NCBI RefSeq assembly: GCF_036625275.1
Contig: NZ_JAZKUD010000003.1
Span: 62,001-126,000, forward strand
Reading direction: 5' to 3'
Source: Accumulibacter sp036625275
GTDB taxonomy: Bacteria > Pseudomonadota > Gammaproteobacteria > Burkholderiales > Rhodocyclaceae
DNA length: 64,000 nucleotides
Shown: positions 1 to 8,990 of the stretch, piece after piece
Layout: the number at the start of each line of letters is the position of its first letter
Numbering within the stretch: position 1 is the first letter of the stretch
The notes under the pieces: model-generated
Databases searched by the model: none
What the model saw: only the letters and a program-made list of their open reading frames with translations
Told to the model about the DNA's origin: nothing
Made by a program: the position numbers and the translations under genes

Positions 1-63
1 CCGCGCGTCCGGTTTGAACGACTGACCGCAATTCAGGCACTGGCGCTCCGCTTCTCGACCCAT
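1..63 (-). CDS. 5' end of a possible zinc-ribbon protein (partial, runs off window)
   Basis: The minus strand reads from an ATG at 63-61 into MGREAERQCLNCGQSFKPDAR and leaves the window still open. A purine-rich GGGGCGGA lies just upstream of the ATG and could serve as a ribosome binding site. The CxxCG knuckle is typical of the first half of a zinc ribbon. Only 21 residues are visible, so neither the family nor the reality of the gene can be settled. Between this ATG and the next gene at 354 there is purine-rich sequence with no convincing coding region. Confidence 0.3.
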   Translation of the reverse strand, partial: MGREAERQCLNCGQSFKPDAR

Positions 64-353
64 TCCGCCCCTCGCGACAGGAGTTCATCCCGGCTATGAT
101 GCGGTGTGGCCAAGCCACAACGAAGAAAACCGAAGAAGACGCAGGGAGCGGAAGAAGAGACGGCGACGATGAGAAAAGCAGGAAGAAGATAGACGGCAAC
201 CAGGCGGTTCATCTCCAGGTTCACATCGTCAGGTTCAGGCCACTTTCAGGTCGGCGGCGACACAGGGATGGTCCGGCACCCTGGCGCGGAGGTCGTGTAA
301 GATGGCTCGATGAGGGGCGCCAAAAGTTTCCGTCGCTGAACGTGGGAGGGCAG

Positions 354-1619
354 ATGCGCTTCATTCATTGTGCTGACATTCACCTCGACAGCCCGTTGCG
401 TGGCCTGGAGGTGTACGACGGAGCGCCGGTAAACGAAATGCGCCAGGCCACCCGCAGAGCGTTCGCCAAGGTCGTCGACCTGGCCCTCGAACGCTCTGCG
501 GACTTCGTCCTGATGGCTGGCGACCTCTTCGATGGTGACTGGCCGGACTTCAACACCGGCTTGTACTTCGCGTCCCAGTTGCGTCGTCTCGCCGATGCCG
601 ATATTCGCGTGTTTCTCATCTATGGCAATCACGATGCGCTCAGCAAGCTCACCAAGTCGGTACCGCTGCCCAAAGGCGTCTACAGTTTCCCGGCCAGGAC
701 CCCGGCGACACAGATCATCGAATCGCTGGGCGTCGCAATCCATGGGCAAAGCTTCGCGACGGAGGCGGTGAGCGCCGACCTTGCCGCAACGTATCCCGTA
801 CCGCCTACCGGACTGTTGAACATCGGTGTGCTGCACACCGCCCTGTCCGGCCGCGAAGGCCATCAGCCCTACGCACCGACCACCGCGGATCGCCTGACCG
901 ACAAAGGCTACGACTATTGGGCACTCGGTCACGTCCATCACCGCGAAATCGTCCGGGAATCCCCCTGGATCGTCTTTCCGGGCAATACCCAGGGTCGGCA
1001 TGCGCGCGAAACGGGTGCCAAGGGCTGCATGGTCGTCGATGCAGAAGCCGGCATCGGCATCCAGCGCGTCGAATTCGTTGCCACCGACCTTGCCCGCTGG
1101 CAACACCTGCTCATCGACATTTCCGGACTGGCCAGCGAGGACGATCTGCACGCCGCCGTGCAATCCGAAGTGCGCCATGCGCAGGCGGCAGCGAACGACC
1201 GGATTCTTGCGCTGCGCCTGACACTCGCAGGCCGTGGGCCACTGCATCAGGTCATCGTGTCGCAGCGTGAAGCCATCCGGGCGCAGCTCGCGGGATCGAT
1301 TGGCGAGGCTTCATCAGGCCATGCCTGGCTCGAAAAAGTCCGGATCAGGGTCACGGCGCCGCTCGATCTGCCGCGACTCGCAGAACGTGACGATCCGATC
1401 GGGCTTCTGATTCGCAGTCTCGCCGCACTGGAGCAAGACCCGGCGGCGCTGAACGCGCTTGCTGCATCCGTACTCGGGGATCTCGGGCAAAAAATCCCGC
1501 CGGAGCTACGCGGAACCGACAGCGCCTGGGCGCTCGATTCCGCCACTGCCCTGGCTGAAGCCCTGGCCAGTGCCAAGGAACGCCTGCTCGCCGCAATCGC
1601 CGCCGAGGACGACGAATGA
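354..1619 (+). CDS. YhaO/SbcD/Mre11-like metallophosphoesterase (DNA repair nuclease)
   Basis: The 421-residue protein has the calcineurin-like phosphoesterase motifs of Mre11/SbcD nucleases: DIHLD at residues 8-12, GDLFD at 56-60, GNHD at 91-94 and GHVHH at 192-196. These ligate two metal ions, usually Mn. The C-terminal ~170 residues are the poorly conserved capping part of YhaO-type proteins. The ATG at 354 is chosen because GGAGGG sits at 345-350 and the catalytic fold begins at once; an upstream in-frame extension looks non-coding. The stop overlaps the next ATG (ATGA at 1616-1619), so it is translationally coupled to a large YhaN-like ATPase. By analogy with SbcCD/Mre11-Rad50 the pair should process DNA ends; the exact substrate of the YhaO/YhaN branch is not established. 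Confidence 0.88.
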   Translation: MRFIHCADIHLDSPLRGLEVYDGAPVNEMRQATRRAFAKVVDLALERSADFVLMAGDLFDGDWPDFNTGLYFASQLRRLADADIRVFLIYGNHDALSKLTKSVPLPKGVYSFPARTPATQIIESLGVAIHGQSFATEAVSADLAATYPVPPTGLLNIGVLHTALSGREGHQPYAPTTADRLTDKGYDYWALGHVHHREIVRESPWIVFPGNTQGRHARETGAKGCMVVDAEAGIGIQRVEFVATDLARWQHLLIDISGLASEDDLHAAVQSEVRHAQAAANDRILALRLTLAGRGPLHQVIVSQREAIRAQLAGSIGEASSGHAWLEKVRIRVTAPLDLPRLAERDDPIGLLIRSLAALEQDPAALNALAASVLGDLGQKIPPELRGTDSAWALDSATALAEALASAKERLLAAIAAEDDE

Positions 1620-4600
1620 AGATCGAGCAGATCGACCTCAAGGCCTACGGCCATTTCACCAATCAGCAGTTGCGACTGAGCGGCCCCTCCGATTTCCATA
1701 TCGTTTGCGGGCCGAACGAAGCCGGGAAAACCACCCTTTGGCGGGCCATCAACGGCGCCTTGTTCGGAATTCCCAATGTCTCACCGGATACCTTCCTCCA
1801 CGAAGCGAGAAAGATTCGGATCGGGCTCATTCTGAGCGCCCGCTCCGGTGAACGTCTGGCGGTCATGCGCCGGAAAGGCCGGATCAATACCCTGCTCGAG
1901 TACGATCCGGCAACGGGCAACGAAAGCGCGGATACGGTTCCGGACGAGCGCCTGCGCGACTGGCTCGGCGGCCTGAGCGAAGGGCTTTTTCTGGCCATGT
2001 TCAGCCTCGACCACGCCGCCTTGTTGCGGGGTGGCGTAGCGCTGGCGCAGGGCAAGGGCGATGCCGGCGAAAGTCTCTTTGAAGCCGGCGCAGGACTTTC
2101 ATCGATCCGCAGCTTGCGTGCCAGGCTCGATCGCGAAGCCGAAACCCTGTTCAAGCCACGCGCCTCCACTTCGGTCTTCTACCGAACGCTCGCCGATTAC
2201 GAAGAGGCCCGGAAACAGGCAAAAGACGCCGCTGTGCGTCCAGGCGAATGGACGGCTGCGAGAACGATGATGGAACTCGCCAGAAAGGCATACGAAGCAG
2301 CCAGGGCGGATCAGCTTCGACTGCAAAAGGACGCGCGTCGACTGGAGCGTCTGGCGGCCATTCTTCCGGATGTCGCCGCCCTTGCCTTGGCACAGCAGCG
2401 CCTTGTCGTGCTGGCCAGCCTCCCGCCGCTTCCGCCATCCGCCTCCGCTGAGCGAATCGCCGCCGTCATCAGGAGAAATGCAGCCGTCACCGCCGAACGG
2501 ACGGCCCACCTGCGACTCGAACAGCGGCAAGGCGAGTTGGCCGCAATTCGATTCAACGATGCCGTTCTCGCCGATGCCGAGTCGATCGAGGCCATTCATC
2601 ACGCCACGACCGCCTACCGCGAAGCGGGCGTCAAGTCGGCCACGGCCACAGCCGCCATGGCAAGAGCGCAAGCTGCCTTGGCTTCCGTATTGCGGCAGAT
2701 CGCGGGGGATGCCACGCCCGAAGAAGCACTGCAAGGGATCCCGAATCCCATCCAGGCGGCAAGAATTCGCAGCTTGATCACGATCGGCGCGACGGTCAGG
2801 GCAAGGCATGCTTCCGACCTTCAGACCCTCAACGAAAAACAGCTCGCGATCGCGCAACTGCACGCCGAGTTGCTCGGTCTGGGTGAAGACGGTGCCGAGG
2901 CCGGCCTTGGCCCCTATCTCGATTCGATTGCCGATTACGGTGATCCACAAGCACAGGCGCAACAGCTCGAACGTGATGCGGCGGCGGCAACCGTCAAGCT
3001 GAATGCCGAAGCTGGCGCCTTGAAGATGCCTTCGGTCGATGCCATCGTGAAATTGACCGTTCCGCTGGAAGCCGAAGTTCAGCGCTTCAAGACCGACGAT
3101 GATGAATTGCGTCGTCAGGCACGTTCCATTCGCGAAGCCATCGAGAAGATCGAAGACGATCTCGCCGCCCTGCGGGGCCAGATCAAGGGCATGGAGATTC
3201 GCGGGGAGGTACCGACCAAGGCAGCGGTTTCGGTCGAACGCCTACGGCGAAACGAACTCTGGCTGGCCATTCGCCGACACTTCATGCCGGCCGCAGGCGA
3301 ATCGGTGCCGATGGAGCCGCCGCCGCCCGCAGAACGCTATGAACACGCGGTCAGCAGCGCTGACGATGCCGCCGACGGGTTGTTTGCCGATGCCGAGCGA
3401 GCGACCCGTTACGCCGAGTTTCGTGTTCGGGAATCACAGATGGACAATGCTCTTGGCCTGGAGCAGGGCCGCGCGGAAGAAATTGCGCAAGACCATGCGG
3501 CGCTCCGGCAGCGTTGGGCCGACCTGCTCGCTGCTCACGGGATGCCGACCGTCTCGATCGCCGAGGCGGCACAATGGATCGCCAAGCGCGACGCCTTGCT
3601 GCAGAAGTTCGATGCGATCCAGCTCAAACGGCAGGAGGTGCAGCAGCGCAGCCAGTTGGCACAGGAGATCCGCAACCGGATCACGGCCCTCTTCAAGGCG
3701 CTGAAATGCGCTTCACCAGCAGCCACAGAGCGGCTGTCGGAAATCCTGGCGCGGGCCCGTGCCATTGCCAAACAGCAAGCCGATCAAATCACGCAGCGTG
3801 ATTTGAAGAAAACGGCTCTGGCCATGGCCGAAGTCGCCACAAAACATGCCGGGAGAGCCGAATCCAGGAGCCGGGAGAAGGCGGATGAGTGGCGCATGCA
3901 GTGGCGCGAAGCCATGCTGGCGATTCGTCTGGAACCCGATGCGAGCGCAGAGGAGGCGACCGCCAGACTCGAACAGTTTTCTGCACTTCAAGAAGCGCAG
4001 GATGCGTTGGATCTGGCCCAGCGGCAGCAGCGCGAGGCCAGAATCCACCTCGACGACTATGAAAACCGGCTGACCGGGACCTGGCGATCGGTTTACGGCG
4101 AACCGGTTCCTGCCGATGGCCGGGCTCATGATCTTCTGGCGGGCTCGTTGTACCGCGAACTGAGCTCGGCCCGTTCGTTGCAGGAAACCAAGGCCACACT
4201 CATGCAGCAGGTGACGGATGACCAGCATGCGGTCAGCGAAGCTCGGCAGAGCGCTGCCGACGCCAAAGCAGTCATCGATCGGCTCCTCCTTCAGGCGGGT
4301 TGCTGCACGCTGGAAAGTCTCGAACTGGTTGAGGGGAAAAGCGCGGAGCGATCAGCGCTGGGCACCGAAATCCGCGACATCGAAACGCGGCTGGTGAAAT
4401 CGGCCGGCCGGCCTTTGTCCGAAACGCTGCAACAAGCCAACGGTCAGGACCCGGATGCCATCGCAGAAGCGATCGACCAGAACTCGCAACAGACTGAAGA
4501 GATCGCCGCCGAGGTCCAGAAACGCCACGAGGAATACCTCGCCGCCCGGCAGGCATTCGATGCCATGGATGGCGCCTCGACAGCGGCCGATGCACAGCAG

Positions 4601-5125
4601 AGAACAGCCCAGCACGCCGCACGAATGGCCGAACTTGGCGCCGACTATGCAGCATCACGCATCGCTTCGGCAATCCTCGCTCAGGTCATCGAGACCTACC
4701 AGAAGCGCAACCAGGGGCCGCTCATCGCACAGGCGTCCAGACACTTTGGCGCAATCACCACCGGCCGCTTTGCCGGCGTCGTGATCGATTACGAAGAAGA
4801 GCGGCAGATTCTCAAGGCCGTTCGGGCCGATGGCGAACGGCTGACGATGGAACAGTTGAGTACCGGGCGTCGCGATCAGCTCTTTCTGGCCCTGCGCCTG
4901 GCCGCCATCGAAGGCCATCTCGAGAACGGCGAACCCCTGCCGGTGATCATCGACGACATCCTGATCCAGTTCGACGATGCCGCCTCGGCCGCGACCTTTC
5001 AGGTACTGGCTGAACTTGCTCGGCGCACCCAGGTGCTGTTCCTGACGCACCACGAGCATCTGCTCGAAGTGGCCGAAGCCGCCATCGGCGGTGGGGCGTA
5101 TCAGTCGCATGCGCTGTCTTGGTGA
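1616..5125 (+). CDS. YhaN-like Rad50/SbcC-type AAA ATPase
   Basis: The 1169-residue protein has the SMC/Rad50 layout. An N-terminal ATPase half carries Walker A GPNEAGKTT (residues 32-40). A ~900-residue region rich in Ala, Glu, Gln and Arg follows and is mostly predicted coiled coil. The C-terminal half has the signature-like STGRRDQLFLALRLA, then Walker B PVIIDDIL (from residue 1109) and a switch histidine region (LTHHEH). The N-terminal YGHF pattern and the length fit the YhaN family rather than classical SbcC; I see no CxxC zinc hook. It overlaps the upstream nuclease by 4 nt, so the two presumably form one complex that loads on DNA ends. It converges with the exosortase gene, leaving only ~90 bases between. 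Confidence 0.88.
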   Translation: MKIEQIDLKAYGHFTNQQLRLSGPSDFHIVCGPNEAGKTTLWRAINGALFGIPNVSPDTFLHEARKIRIGLILSARSGERLAVMRRKGRINTLLEYDPATGNESADTVPDERLRDWLGGLSEGLFLAMFSLDHAALLRGGVALAQGKGDAGESLFEAGAGLSSIRSLRARLDREAETLFKPRASTSVFYRTLADYEEARKQAKDAAVRPGEWTAARTMMELARKAYEAARADQLRLQKDARRLERLAAILPDVAALALAQQRLVVLASLPPLPPSASAERIAAVIRRNAAVTAERTAHLRLEQRQGELAAIRFNDAVLADAESIEAIHHATTAYREAGVKSATATAAMARAQAALASVLRQIAGDATPEEALQGIPNPIQAARIRSLITIGATVRARHASDLQTLNEKQLAIAQLHAELLGLGEDGAEAGLGPYLDSIADYGDPQAQAQQLERDAAAATVKLNAEAGALKMPSVDAIVKLTVPLEAEVQRFKTDDDELRRQARSIREAIEKIEDDLAALRGQIKGMEIRGEVPTKAAVSVERLRRNELWLAIRRHFMPAAGESVPMEPPPPAERYEHAVSSADDAADGLFADAERATRYAEFRVRESQMDNALGLEQGRAEEIAQDHAALRQRWADLLAAHGMPTVSIAEAAQWIAKRDALLQKFDAIQLKRQEVQQRSQLAQEIRNRITALFKALKCASPAATERLSEILARARAIAKQQADQITQRDLKKTALAMAEVATKHAGRAESRSREKADEWRMQWREAMLAIRLEPDASAEEATARLEQFSALQEAQDALDLAQRQQREARIHLDDYENRLTGTWRSVYGEPVPADGRAHDLLAGSLYRELSSARSLQETKATLMQQVTDDQHAVSEARQSAADAKAVIDRLLLQAGCCTLESLELVEGKSAERSALGTEIRDIETRLVKSAGRPLSETLQQANGQDPDAIAEAIDQNSQQTEEIAAEVQKRHEEYLAARQAFDAMDGASTAADAQQRTAQHAARMAELGADYAASRIASAILAQVIETYQKRNQGPLIAQASRHFGAITTGRFAGVVIDYEEERQILKAVRADGERLTMEQLSTGRRDQLFLALRLAAIEGHLENGEPLPVIIDDILIQFDDAASAATFQVLAELARRTQVLFLTHHEHLLEVAEAAIGGGAYQSHALSW

Positions 5126-5212
5126 GCGCGAGGGTTCGGTGAAACGAGATCCGGGCCGGTCTGGAACGGCGCCGACAGCGTCGCACCGGCGCTACTGTGA
5201 AGTGGCGTCGCT

Positions 5213-6556
5213 TCACTGCAGTGGGGCGGGCGCGGCCACCGTCACGGCCCACCAGGGGCCATGCGTGCGGCCCAACTGTGCGGCCCAGTACCAGGCGGAA
5301 ACGTCGCTCCATTGTTGGCCGTCCGGGGCATCGATTCGCTCCGCCACGTCGAGCCGGGTGGCGCCACGGGTGGCGAGGAATCTCGACCAGTATTGGTCGC
5401 CAACGCGCTTGATGGCCAGGGTTTCGATGCGGTAGCCGCTGGCCTTGAAACAGTCGCTGCTGGGGTGGAGCTGGCGGCTGGCGTGCGTCACCCAGCGCAG
5501 AATGATCTCCCGCTGGCCGTCGGTGAAGCGTCCGACGCGGCCGGGAAAATCCTGCTGCAGGCGGTTTTCGAGGGGCGTCAGCGGCAGGACGGTCAGCGGC
5601 CGACCCTCGAAGCGGGTCGGCCAGCCGGGGAAGGGCACGGCCGCCGGTTCGGCACGGCCGACCCCGTGGGCCAAAGGGGCCAGAGCGGCGAGCAGGCAGA
5701 CCAGTTGCGTGGGTCGGGTTGGCACAGCGTCACCCGGCACCCTGACGGGAAGGCATGCCGGCCCTGCGGAGTGCGTCCGGTCGATGCGGTACAGCCCGTG
5801 GATGATCAGCAGTCCGGCCGCGACGAACACGGACATGCCGGCGGCCGTGTGTGCCCAGACCGGCAGCACCAGCAGACCGGTCTCCAGATAGAACAGGGCG
5901 GCGGCACGGACAGCATTGGCGGCGATGACGAGGCTTCCGGTCAGCGCGGCGGCGGCCAGCGTTTGCCGGGGCGTGAAGCGGAACAGCGCGGCGGCAGTGG
6001 CCATCAGATACGCACCTGCCCAAAGCATGCGGATGCCGCTGCACGGGGCGTCGATGGCGATCTGCCGGCCATCCCAGAGCAACACCGCGCCTGCCAGCTC
6101 AACGGCGAGGCCGTTGAGTTGCAAAAGCACGACGGCCAGCGATCCGGCCAGTACCCGCAGCGGGTAGCCGCCATAGAACTGTAGCGAAGCCGTCAGCGGC
6201 AATGCCAGCAGGGCCAGCGCCGCGACCGGAAAATCGAGGCGCCGGCCGAGCCGCCAGGCACTGCCCAGTGCGGCCAGGGCCAGGGCGGCCAGAAGCGCGC
6301 GCAGGGAGAGCGGCAGGGCGGCCAGGGTGGCTGCGATATACAGCACCAGCAATCCTGTCGGCAGGGCCAGCGGACGGTCGGGTGGCGATTCGGGAGCAGC
6401 TCGCCACCAGGCGCCGATCGCCGTCGCCAGGGCAAGCAGTCCCCAGGGATCGTTGGAACCGTCGAAGCTGCCCTGGACATACCAGACGAGAACCGGCCAG
6501 CAGGCAATCGCCAGCGAAGCGAAGAGCGCGACGCCGGCGTGCCTTGGTGCCCTCAC
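5213..6556 (-). CDS. Exosortase with C-terminal accessory domain (dedicated to the adjacent PEP-CTERM/VIT protein)
   Basis: This polytopic membrane protein carries the exosortase/archaeosortase triad: Cys in DAPCSGIRML (C172), Arg in NAVRAAALF (R217) and His in VWAHTAAGM (H236), counted from the GTG at 6556. About eight hydrophobic segments cover residues 1-260. A further ~160 residues follow, containing HPSSDCFKASGY, reminiscent of the EpsI-like or accessory domains fused to some exosortases. An ORF exists from 6637, but the GTG at 6556 is preferred because its GTGA overlaps the stop of the upstream gene, the usual sign of translational coupling. Exosortases are thought to cleave and transfer proteins bearing PEP-CTERM tails, and here the coupled neighbour is the obvious substrate. 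The subclass cannot be named from sequence alone. Confidence 0.85.
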   Translation of the reverse strand: MRAPRHAGVALFASLAIACWPVLVWYVQGSFDGSNDPWGLLALATAIGAWWRAAPESPPDRPLALPTGLLVLYIAATLAALPLSLRALLAALALAALGSAWRLGRRLDFPVAALALLALPLTASLQFYGGYPLRVLAGSLAVVLLQLNGLAVELAGAVLLWDGRQIAIDAPCSGIRMLWAGAYLMATAAALFRFTPRQTLAAAALTGSLVIAANAVRAAALFYLETGLLVLPVWAHTAAGMSVFVAAGLLIIHGLYRIDRTHSAGPACLPVRVPGDAVPTRPTQLVCLLAALAPLAHGVGRAEPAAVPFPGWPTRFEGRPLTVLPLTPLENRLQQDFPGRVGRFTDGQREIILRWVTHASRQLHPSSDCFKASGYRIETLAIKRVGDQYWSRFLATRGATRLDVAERIDAPDGQQWSDVSAWYWAAQLGRTHGPWWAVTVAAPAPLQ

Positions 6557-8976
6557 GCCGGGCGGGGGGGCCTGGTTTGCCGGCGGCGCAGCAGCAGCCA
6601 GGCCAGGAGCCCCAGCACCGTGGCGATCAGCATCCATTCCTCGGGTTCGGGAATGGTCGGGACGCTGCCCTTCTCGACCGGCCGCAAGCCGGCCTCATCG
6701 TATTGCTGGCTGGTTTCGAGAACGACGGCGCCGCTGACCGGGGTCACCAGATGGTAGCGCAGGGCGAGGTCGGTGGCGGCCTGCCGCCCGGACCCGCCTT
6801 GTTCGAGCAGTCGCCCGAGCTGATCGGCGGCCCACAGGCGCGCCAGGTGCCCGGAGGTTTTCGTGGCCGGGTCGTGGACGACGGCGGCAGACGCCCGTTG
6901 CTCGCGATCGACGAGCGTTTTGGTGGTGCCCGGCGTCCAGGAGGCGAACAGCCGTTCGAGGTCGGCCTGCAGGCCGTCATGGCGGTATACTGGCCGCACC
7001 GCCGGCAACAGATCCAGGGCTTCGAGGATCTTGTTGGGGCCCGGAATGACTTCGAGCGGGTACAGGCGCACCCGGCCGGGACGTCGCTCGGCGTGCTGCA
7101 GCAGCGGTTCGACGCTTCCCAGCAGCACCGGCTGCGGGCCGTGCAGCCAGAGGACGGCCGCGGGAGATCCGGCAGCCGCCCAGTCCCAGGCCCTGGCCAG
7201 GGCCTCCAGGTTGTTCTGGCCACCGGCCAATTCGAGCCCCTGCAGGGCCTTGGCCGCCTGTTCGGCAGTCATCGCGCCGCTGGCCGTACTGGCGAGGTCG
7301 GTGGCCGGAAAGAAGCCCAGCTCCAGCGCGCCAGGCAGACGCGCCAGCGCAGCGGCGATTTCCCTGACGGCGGGCGCCAGCGAGGCAGACGCATCGACCA
7401 CCAGCGCCAGCCGCTGCGGTGGCTGCACGAGCTGTTCCCGGTAGCGCTGGACGATCACCTGGCCGGGGCCAGCGCCGGTATCGTCGCTCCAGACGGTGTG
7501 CAGCAGCGGATTCCGGGGAACGTCGATCCAGGTCGTCCGGCCGCCGAGTTTTTCGTTGTCGATCTCGCCGCGCAGGGCGTAGCCGGTATCGGCGACCCTT
7601 TCCGGGCGCAAGGGCCCGGTGCCGGTCAGCGGCGAGTCCGCTTCGAGCCAGACGGAATGGAAAAACTTCGGCCCGATGTCGAAATTGCGCTCGCGAAAGG
7701 CCGGCAGTTGCAGTCTGGTAAGCGGGTCATCGCGGATCAGCAGCGGCACGGTGATGCCCAGGCGGACCTTCATCTCGCCCGCGTTGGGCGGAATGGGGAA
7801 CAACTGGATCATCACCCGGTCCTGGCCAGCGGTGGTGACCAGCACCGGGTCCTGACGGCGGCGGACCACTTTTTCGTAGGCCTGCCGGGTCTGGGCACGG
7901 GTACCGAAGGCCGCCTCGCGCTCCTCGCCATCGATCCACAGCGTCAGGCGCGATACCACGGCGCCCGGTGGCAGCGCGATCTGCGCCCGGCCTTCCTGCT
8001 GCCGCGCCGTATCGTTCCGCAGGACCAGGGTCCATTCCAGATAGGCCAGGCTGGCCTTGGCATCGACCGATCCGTTGATGCGCGAAGCCGTCAGGCTGAC
8101 GCCGGTCAGGCGGCTACCCACCACGCGGCCGCCGATGTCGCGGTCGAAACCCCGCTGCCAATCGCGCAAGCCCCGGCTGGCCGGTTCCGGCAGGTCGTTG
8201 AAGGCCTGGCCGGTGACCTGGTAATAGATCTTTCTCGCCTCGTTCGGGCTCACCGGATCGCTGAGGATCAGCAACAGGCCGATCAGGTCGGCGGACAAGC
8301 CGGAGCGCGCATAGCACAGATGCCGCAGCATTTCTTCGTTTCCGACCGCGCGCAGCCAGCGCAGGCCAGCCTGTCGGGTTTCCGGCTGGGCACTGGTCGC
8401 CATCTGCACACCGATGCGCGTCAGGGTGGACGGCAGGTCGATGACGATCAGGGCCAGCAGGGCCAGGACCCATCCGCGCCACGCCGCCGGCAGCCGGGCG
8501 CGGCCCTGATCGTTCAGGCGACGGTTGAGCAGCACGCGTCCCCGCCAGGCCGCCAACAGCGACAACAGCGGCGCCAGCGGCAGCAGGCCGATGCCGAAGT
8601 AGAGGGCCATGAACGGGGCGAAGGGCGTCAGCGGCAGATAGAGCAGCGCGTAGAAAGCGGCGATGCCCATCGCGACCGACTGCAGCCAGGCCAGCGCTGC
8701 GCTGGCGCGCACGCACGGTTGTGCCAGCTCGACCAGCACCCAGGCATTGGCCAGTGGCACCAGAGCAATCAGCAAGCCGTGCAGAAGGCCCGGAATGGGG
8801 TCGAAGAACGACTGGGCGCTGGCCTGGGTATAGGCCTCAAAAGCGAGGGTGAAGGCCGGCAAGATGACGCCCGCCAGCAGGATGAACCCTCTGGACGCGA
8901 GGTAAGGATCGCGCGCGGGTGGCCGGACAAGGGTCTCCCGATCGCCATTCGACGCCCGATCCGCTTCGTCGCTCAT
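6553..8976 (-). CDS. Multi-pass membrane protein with VIT and vWA-like domains and a PEP-CTERM-like tail
   Basis: The protein has 807 residues. The N-terminal ~190 residues hold several hydrophobic spans, then a soluble region. A VIT (vault/inter-alpha-trypsin) domain follows at about 310-420, recognisable by LTLWIDGEEREAAF and the downstream RQAYEKVVRRRQDP. A vWA-like region comes next at about 500-640 (LALVVDASASLAPAVREI, a degenerate MIDAS DxSxS). The C-terminus reads IPEPEEW, a hydrophobic helix and LLRRR, the layout of a PEP-CTERM sorting signal. Multi-spanning PEP-CTERM proteins are an unusual known class (I recall TIGR02921). The gene starts 14 nt after the cation exporter gene and overlaps the exosortase start, so it sits in one operon with its likely processing enzyme. 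Function unknown. Confidence 0.82.
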   Translation of the reverse strand: MSDEADRASNGDRETLVRPPARDPYLASRGFILLAGVILPAFTLAFEAYTQASAQSFFDPIPGLLHGLLIALVPLANAWVLVELAQPCVRASAALAWLQSVAMGIAAFYALLYLPLTPFAPFMALYFGIGLLPLAPLLSLLAAWRGRVLLNRRLNDQGRARLPAAWRGWVLALLALIVIDLPSTLTRIGVQMATSAQPETRQAGLRWLRAVGNEEMLRHLCYARSGLSADLIGLLLILSDPVSPNEARKIYYQVTGQAFNDLPEPASRGLRDWQRGFDRDIGGRVVGSRLTGVSLTASRINGSVDAKASLAYLEWTLVLRNDTARQQEGRAQIALPPGAVVSRLTLWIDGEEREAAFGTRAQTRQAYEKVVRRRQDPVLVTTAGQDRVMIQLFPIPPNAGEMKVRLGITVPLLIRDDPLTRLQLPAFRERNFDIGPKFFHSVWLEADSPLTGTGPLRPERVADTGYALRGEIDNEKLGGRTTWIDVPRNPLLHTVWSDDTGAGPGQVIVQRYREQLVQPPQRLALVVDASASLAPAVREIAAALARLPGALELGFFPATDLASTASGAMTAEQAAKALQGLELAGGQNNLEALARAWDWAAAGSPAAVLWLHGPQPVLLGSVEPLLQHAERRPGRVRLYPLEVIPGPNKILEALDLLPAVRPVYRHDGLQADLERLFASWTPGTTKTLVDREQRASAAVVHDPATKTSGHLARLWAADQLGRLLEQGGSGRQAATDLALRYHLVTPVSGAVVLETSQQYDEAGLRPVEKGSVPTIPEPEEWMLIATVLGLLAWLLLRRRQTRPPRPA

Positions 8977-8990
8977 CGGTTTTTCCCGTT

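Noticed and set aside
33..224. Minus-strand ORF of 63 residues with a hydrophobic start (MNRLVAVYLLPAFLIVAV)
   Set aside because: It would begin at GTG or at an ATG without a Shine-Dalgarno, overlaps the better-supported zinc-ribbon start, and has no recognisable family.
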